NCBI RefSeq assembly: GCF_014648275.1
Contig: NZ_BMQU01000007.1
Coordinates: forward strand, 1 to 64,000
Reading direction: 5' to 3'
DNA from: Pseudomonas laurentiana
GTDB lineage: Bacteria > Pseudomonadota > Gammaproteobacteria > Pseudomonadales > Pseudomonadaceae
Length of the DNA: 64,000 nucleotides
Positions within the stretch are counted from its first letter, which is position 1. The number at the start of each line of letters is the position of its first letter. The notes under the pieces were generated by a model that saw nothing but the letters and a program-made list of their open reading frames with translations, was not told the origin of the DNA and searched no databases. Position numbers and translations under genes: made by a program. Shown in pieces: positions 60,858-64,000 of the stretch.

Positions 60858-61396
60858 GGGCCAGAAGCCGAATCAGATAACTGGACACCCACCCGCAGTT
60901 GGAAGGCCACGCCCGCCCCACTCGCCGTTACATCCTGCAGTTCAGACCCATGCAAACCCGGCACTGCTTCGAGATTTCGGAGTAACCGGGCTACCGTTGC
61001 ACTTGAAGGGGCCAGGCCAGAGGCGTTCAACCGCGCGGCCTCAAACGTCAACCCGGTAAGCTGCACGCCGTGCGGCAAAGCATGAATCAAACGCTCAAAC
61101 ACGTCGAATCCCTGCCCGTCCTGTAACGCTTCGACGCCCTGCAGTTGCGCCAGCAAAGCATCCCGTTGTCCGGCTAAATCGGACAGACGGACGATCAGTT
61201 CATCAAGCTGCTCACTGTCGTGCTGCAATCCCGCGTTGCGCGCCTCCTGCCCACTCAGCCGGTGCTTGACCGCACGGTCCACCAGCAAGACGCCTACACC
61301 GCCCAGCAATAGCATCGCCAGCAGCATGGCCCGCATTTGCTGGCCTCGAGCCAGACGCCTTGCTTCTCGCCACGGCAGCAGGTTGACCCACCGCAT
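60854..61396 (-). CDS. pilN: type IV pilus assembly protein PilN
   Basis: A 180-residue inner-membrane protein with a short cytoplasmic start (MRWVNLLPWREARRLARG, the INLLPWRE-type motif that binds PilM), one membrane helix (about 25-43, MLLAMLLLGGVGVLLVDRAV), a coiled coil and a periplasmic ferredoxin-like domain. It links PilM in the cytoplasm to PilO/PilP in the periplasm. Its ATG overlaps the pilM stop and its end overlaps the next start, so the genes are translationally coupled. Confidence 0.94.
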   Translation of the reverse strand: MRWVNLLPWREARRLARGQQMRAMLLAMLLLGGVGVLLVDRAVKHRLSGQEARNAGLQHDSEQLDELIVRLSDLAGQRDALLAQLQGVEALQDGQGFDVFERLIHALPHGVQLTGLTFEAARLNASGLAPSSATVARLLRNLEAVPGLHGSELQDVTASGAGVAFQLRVGVQLSDSASGP

Positions 61397-62313
61397 CAGT
61401 CAACCCCCCTGCACGCCAGACCGCAGGCAATTGCCAGGCTCGGTGCAACCGCACGCAATGCACCATCCTGCGCACCGACCATACCGTCAAAGGGATCAAG
61501 CACAGCGCAGGCGACACCCAGCCTTGGCTGCAACTGTTCGGCGAGCAACGCACTGGCACCGGCCCCTGCCAGCAACAACCGCTCCGGCATTGGCCCGCGG
61601 GTACGCTCCAGGTCACTTAACAACCAATGATCAAGCGCACGAACAATGGACGCTGGCTGCACGACCGCATCCCCGCCCTGCAACTCGTCGCGACGGCTCT
61701 CACCCGTCTCATGCAAGCGGTGAAAGACCAAGTGGTCCACCTCAACCATCAGCACCGCCGAAGCCGCACCTGATGCCCGACAGGCAACCCGCTGCAAGAC
61801 ATGGCTGTCGATATCGACGATCTGTGGACGCAAGCCGGCCAAGGCCAGAACATCCTCAATCATCTCCACCATGCTCCAGCGGCAAACCGCCACCGCCACC
61901 GTGAGCAGCCCCGGCGCCTGCGCACTGGCACCCATGACCTGAAAGTCCACCGCCGCGTCATCAAGGGGATACGGGACAACACCCGCTAACTCGTCGGACA
62001 AACGGTCAGCGATTTCATCGTCGCCAAGCCCGCGTGGCATCGTCACCTCACAGCACATGACCGCCGACGCCGGCAGCGCCAAAGCAGCATCAACGGCTGT
62101 AGCCCCGCTGCGCTTGAACGCCTGAGTCAATGCCGCGGCGAGCGAGTCAGGCGCCACCATGCGCCCATCAACCACGGCGCCTTGAGCCAGCGGCTCAATG
62201 GCCCAGGCACGTACCCCTTCGCCACGACCCGCCAGTTGAACCAGGCGTACGGCAGTGGACGTGATTTCAATGCCCAAAAGTGAACCGGCATCCTTGCCGA
62301 AGCGTCCAAACAT
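61396..62313 (-). CDS. pilM: type IV pilus assembly protein PilM
   Basis: A 305-residue actin-like cytoplasmic protein with ATP-binding folds: LGIEITSTAVRLVQLAGRGEGVRAWAIEPLAQGAVVDGRMVAPD at the start, VDIDSHVLQRV and VLMVEVDHLVFHRL in the middle and LLLAGAGASALLAEQLQPRLGVACAVLDPFDGM near the end. It is the base of the alignment complex. It is a little shorter than the 350-residue P. aeruginosa protein. First gene of the seven-gene operon that runs to the damX-like gene, divergent from ponA. Confidence 0.94.
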   Translation of the reverse strand: MFGRFGKDAGSLLGIEITSTAVRLVQLAGRGEGVRAWAIEPLAQGAVVDGRMVAPDSLAAALTQAFKRSGATAVDAALALPASAVMCCEVTMPRGLGDDEIADRLSDELAGVVPYPLDDAAVDFQVMGASAQAPGLLTVAVAVCRWSMVEMIEDVLALAGLRPQIVDIDSHVLQRVACRASGAASAVLMVEVDHLVFHRLHETGESRRDELQGGDAVVQPASIVRALDHWLLSDLERTRGPMPERLLLAGAGASALLAEQLQPRLGVACAVLDPFDGMVGAQDGALRAVAPSLAIACGLACRGVD

Positions 62314-62420
62314 TGGCTTTCCCTATTTTTGAAAGTGGCCGTTCGCCGCGCACAGCCTGTGCCAGCGGCAACCGAACACCTTGACAACTGCACGCGTAAC
62401 GCGCAGCAGTGAAAATTGCT

Positions 62421-62426
62421 TATAAT
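62421..62426 (+). promoter_or_regulatory. probable -10 box of ponA
   Basis: TATAAT, a perfect sigma-70 -10 hexamer, lies 71 bases before the ponA start in the pilM-ponA gap. No good -35 box stands at the right distance, so the assignment is tentative. Confidence 0.45.
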
Positions 62427-62496
62427 GCCCAGCGTTTTTTTTGACGTCCGCTGGGCCTGTGCTCAACTCACTCCTCTATCTGGACACCCCAAAGCC

Positions 62497-64000
62497 TTGA
62501 TACGCCTGCTGAAGTTCTTCTGGTGGTCTTTCGTCGCAGTCATTTGTGCGCTCGTACTCGGTCTGAGCGGCGCCTTTCTGTATCTTAGCCCCAGCTTGCC
62601 CTCGGTAGAGGCCCTCAGAAGCATCCAGTTGCAGATCCCCCTGCGGGTCTACAGCAGTGACGGCAAGCTGATCGCCGAGTTTGGCGAAATGCGCCGCTCA
62701 CCCATCCGTTTTGCCGACATTCCGCCACATTTCATCCAGGCATTGCTGGCCGCCGAAGATGACAACTTCGCCAATCACTATGGGGTCGACCCCAGTAGCC
62801 TGATGCGTGCTGCAACACAATTGGTCAAGTCGGGCCACATCCAGAGTGGCGGCAGCACCATCACCATGCAGGTGGCGAAGAACTTCTTCCTGAGCAGCGA
62901 ACGCAGCTTCTCGCGCAAGACCAACGAGATTCTCCTGGCCCTGCAGATCGAGCGCGAACTGACCAAGGATGAAATCCTCGAGCTGTACGTGAACAAGATC
63001 TACCTGGGCAACCGCGCCTACGGCATTGAAGCCGCGGCCCAGGTCTACTACGGCAAGTCGATTCGCGATGTCAGCCTGGCGCAAATGGCGATGATCGCCG
63101 GCCTGCCCAAGGCACCATCACGCTTCAACCCGCTGGCCAACCCGGTTCGCGCCAAAGAACGCCGCGACTGGATCCTCGGCCGCATGTACAAGCTTGGCAA
63201 AATCGACGAAGCCAGCTATCTGAGCGCCTTGGCTGAACCGATCAACGCCAGCTACCACGTACCGACCCCGGAAGTGAACGCTCCCTACATCGCCGAGATG
63301 GCCCGTGCCGAGATGGTCGGCCGCTATGGCAGCGACGCCTACACTGAAGGCTTCCGCGTGACGGTCACCGTCCCTAGCGACCTCCAGGAAATGGCCAACG
63401 ACGCCGTACTCGAAGGCCTGCTCGCCTACGATCAGCGTCACGGCTACCGCGGGCCGGAATCGCGCCTGCCTGGCAAAACCCGTGCGGCCTGGCTGCAGGA
63501 ACTGACCAAGCAACGGCCGCTGGGCGGCCTGGAACCGGCCATCGTGACCAAGGTCGACAAGAGCGGCCTGCATGTCCTGACCCGCACTGGCGAAGAGCTG
63601 CCGGTTGCCTGGGACAGCATGAAATGGGCCCGCCCCTTCCTCAACACCAACAGTCAGGGCCGCAGCCCGCAGCAGCCAGCGGATGTTGCCCAGATCGGCG
63701 ACCTGATCCGGGTACAGCGCCTGAACAGCGGCACCCTGAAGTTCAGCCAGGTACCAACGGCGCAGAGCGCACTGGTCTCGCTGGACCCGCACAGCGGTGC
63801 CATCCGTGCGCTGGTCGGCGGCTTCTCCTTCGAGCAGAGCAACTACAACCGCGCCATGCAGGCCAAGCGTCAACCAGGCTCAAGCTTCAAGCCGTTCATC
63901 TACAGTGCCGCACTGGATAACGGCTACACCGCCGCCAGCCTGGTCAACGATGCCCCGATCGTGTTTGTCGACGAGTACCTGGACAAGGTCTGGCGCCCGA
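62497..64000 (+). CDS. ponA: penicillin-binding protein 1A (partial, cut by window end)
   Basis: The first 501 codons of a class A penicillin-binding protein that polymerises and cross-links peptidoglycan. One membrane helix (about 8-29) leads to the glycosyltransferase domain with the catalytic Glu in AAEDDNFANHYGVDPSSLMRAATQL, GGSTITMQVAKNFFLS and KTNEILLALQIERELTKDEILELYVNKIYLGNRAYGIEAAAQVYYGKS. An OB-like insert and the start of the transpeptidase domain follow, with the active-site SSFK at Ser462-Lys465. I set the start at the TTG at 62497, which gives the family N-terminus IRLLKFFWWSFVAVICAL. The gene continues beyond the window. Confidence 0.93.
   Translation, partial: MIRLLKFFWWSFVAVICALVLGLSGAFLYLSPSLPSVEALRSIQLQIPLRVYSSDGKLIAEFGEMRRSPIRFADIPPHFIQALLAAEDDNFANHYGVDPSSLMRAATQLVKSGHIQSGGSTITMQVAKNFFLSSERSFSRKTNEILLALQIERELTKDEILELYVNKIYLGNRAYGIEAAAQVYYGKSIRDVSLAQMAMIAGLPKAPSRFNPLANPVRAKERRDWILGRMYKLGKIDEASYLSALAEPINASYHVPTPEVNAPYIAEMARAEMVGRYGSDAYTEGFRVTVTVPSDLQEMANDAVLEGLLAYDQRHGYRGPESRLPGKTRAAWLQELTKQRPLGGLEPAIVTKVDKSGLHVLTRTGEELPVAWDSMKWARPFLNTNSQGRSPQQPADVAQIGDLIRVQRLNSGTLKFSQVPTAQSALVSLDPHSGAIRALVGGFSFEQSNYNRAMQAKRQPGSSFKPFIYSAALDNGYTAASLVNDAPIVFVDEYLDKVWRP

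Overview
The window reads as a continuous piece of a Pseudomonas chromosome, most likely from the P. putida/P. fluorescens side of the genus. The basis is the GC-rich coding style, strong Shine-Dalgarno sites with frequent TTG/GTG starts, and a neighbourhood typical of that group: fbp-glgP-typA-thiI-glnA-ntrBC, the bet cluster, hemE-gltDB, and the aroB/aroK/pil operon facing ponA. This assignment comes from recognising proteins and gene order by eye; no search was run. I see no prophage, insertion sequence, CRISPR array, rRNA or tRNA.

Layout. 1-4.9 kb: two small lipoprotein genes, a chemoreceptor carrying a complete amino-acid-binding dCache motif, a DUF924 protein and fbp. 5-11.6 kb: glycogen phosphorylase, a YkgJ-type cysteine-cluster protein, typA and thiI. 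11.6-17.1 kb: a nitrogen-control block with glnA (two NtrC-type sites and a well-formed sigma-54 promoter), a periplasmic cupin, ntrB-ntrC (with an NtrC-type site upstream), and behind ntrC an isolated sigma-54 promoter that appears to drive a short NrsZ-like sRNA. 17-24.5 kb: an unknown membrane-anchored protein, trmL, the rhodanese-grxC-secB group, gpmI, an EnvC-like factor, ctpA and a divergent polysaccharide deacetylase.

24.5-29.4 kb is the least ordinary part: one 1583-residue protein of uncertain function, whose start site is covered by a perfect 11-bp hairpin that would hide the Shine-Dalgarno sequence in the mRNA. 29.4-36.7 kb: a solute-binding protein, then the choline-to-betaine module (BCCT transporter, betI with a perfect 20-bp palindrome in front, betB, betA). 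36.9-47.7 kb: envelope and ion-homeostasis genes (nhaP2, mscK-like channel), selO, trxC, an orphan ParA, a LysR/MFS divergent pair and a small OB-fold protein. 47.7-55 kb: hemE, gltD and gltB. 55.2-62.3 kb: a tightly packed minus-strand operon pilM-pilN-pilO/P fusion-short pilQ-aroK-aroB-damX-like gene. The window ends inside ponA, which is divergent from that operon.

How the genes fit together: glnA, ntrBC, the sRNA candidate and gltBD form the ammonium-assimilation and nitrogen-control core. The bet genes, nhaP2 and the mscK-like channel bear on osmotic and ion stress. EnvC, ctpA, the damX-like protein and ponA belong to cell-wall growth and division.
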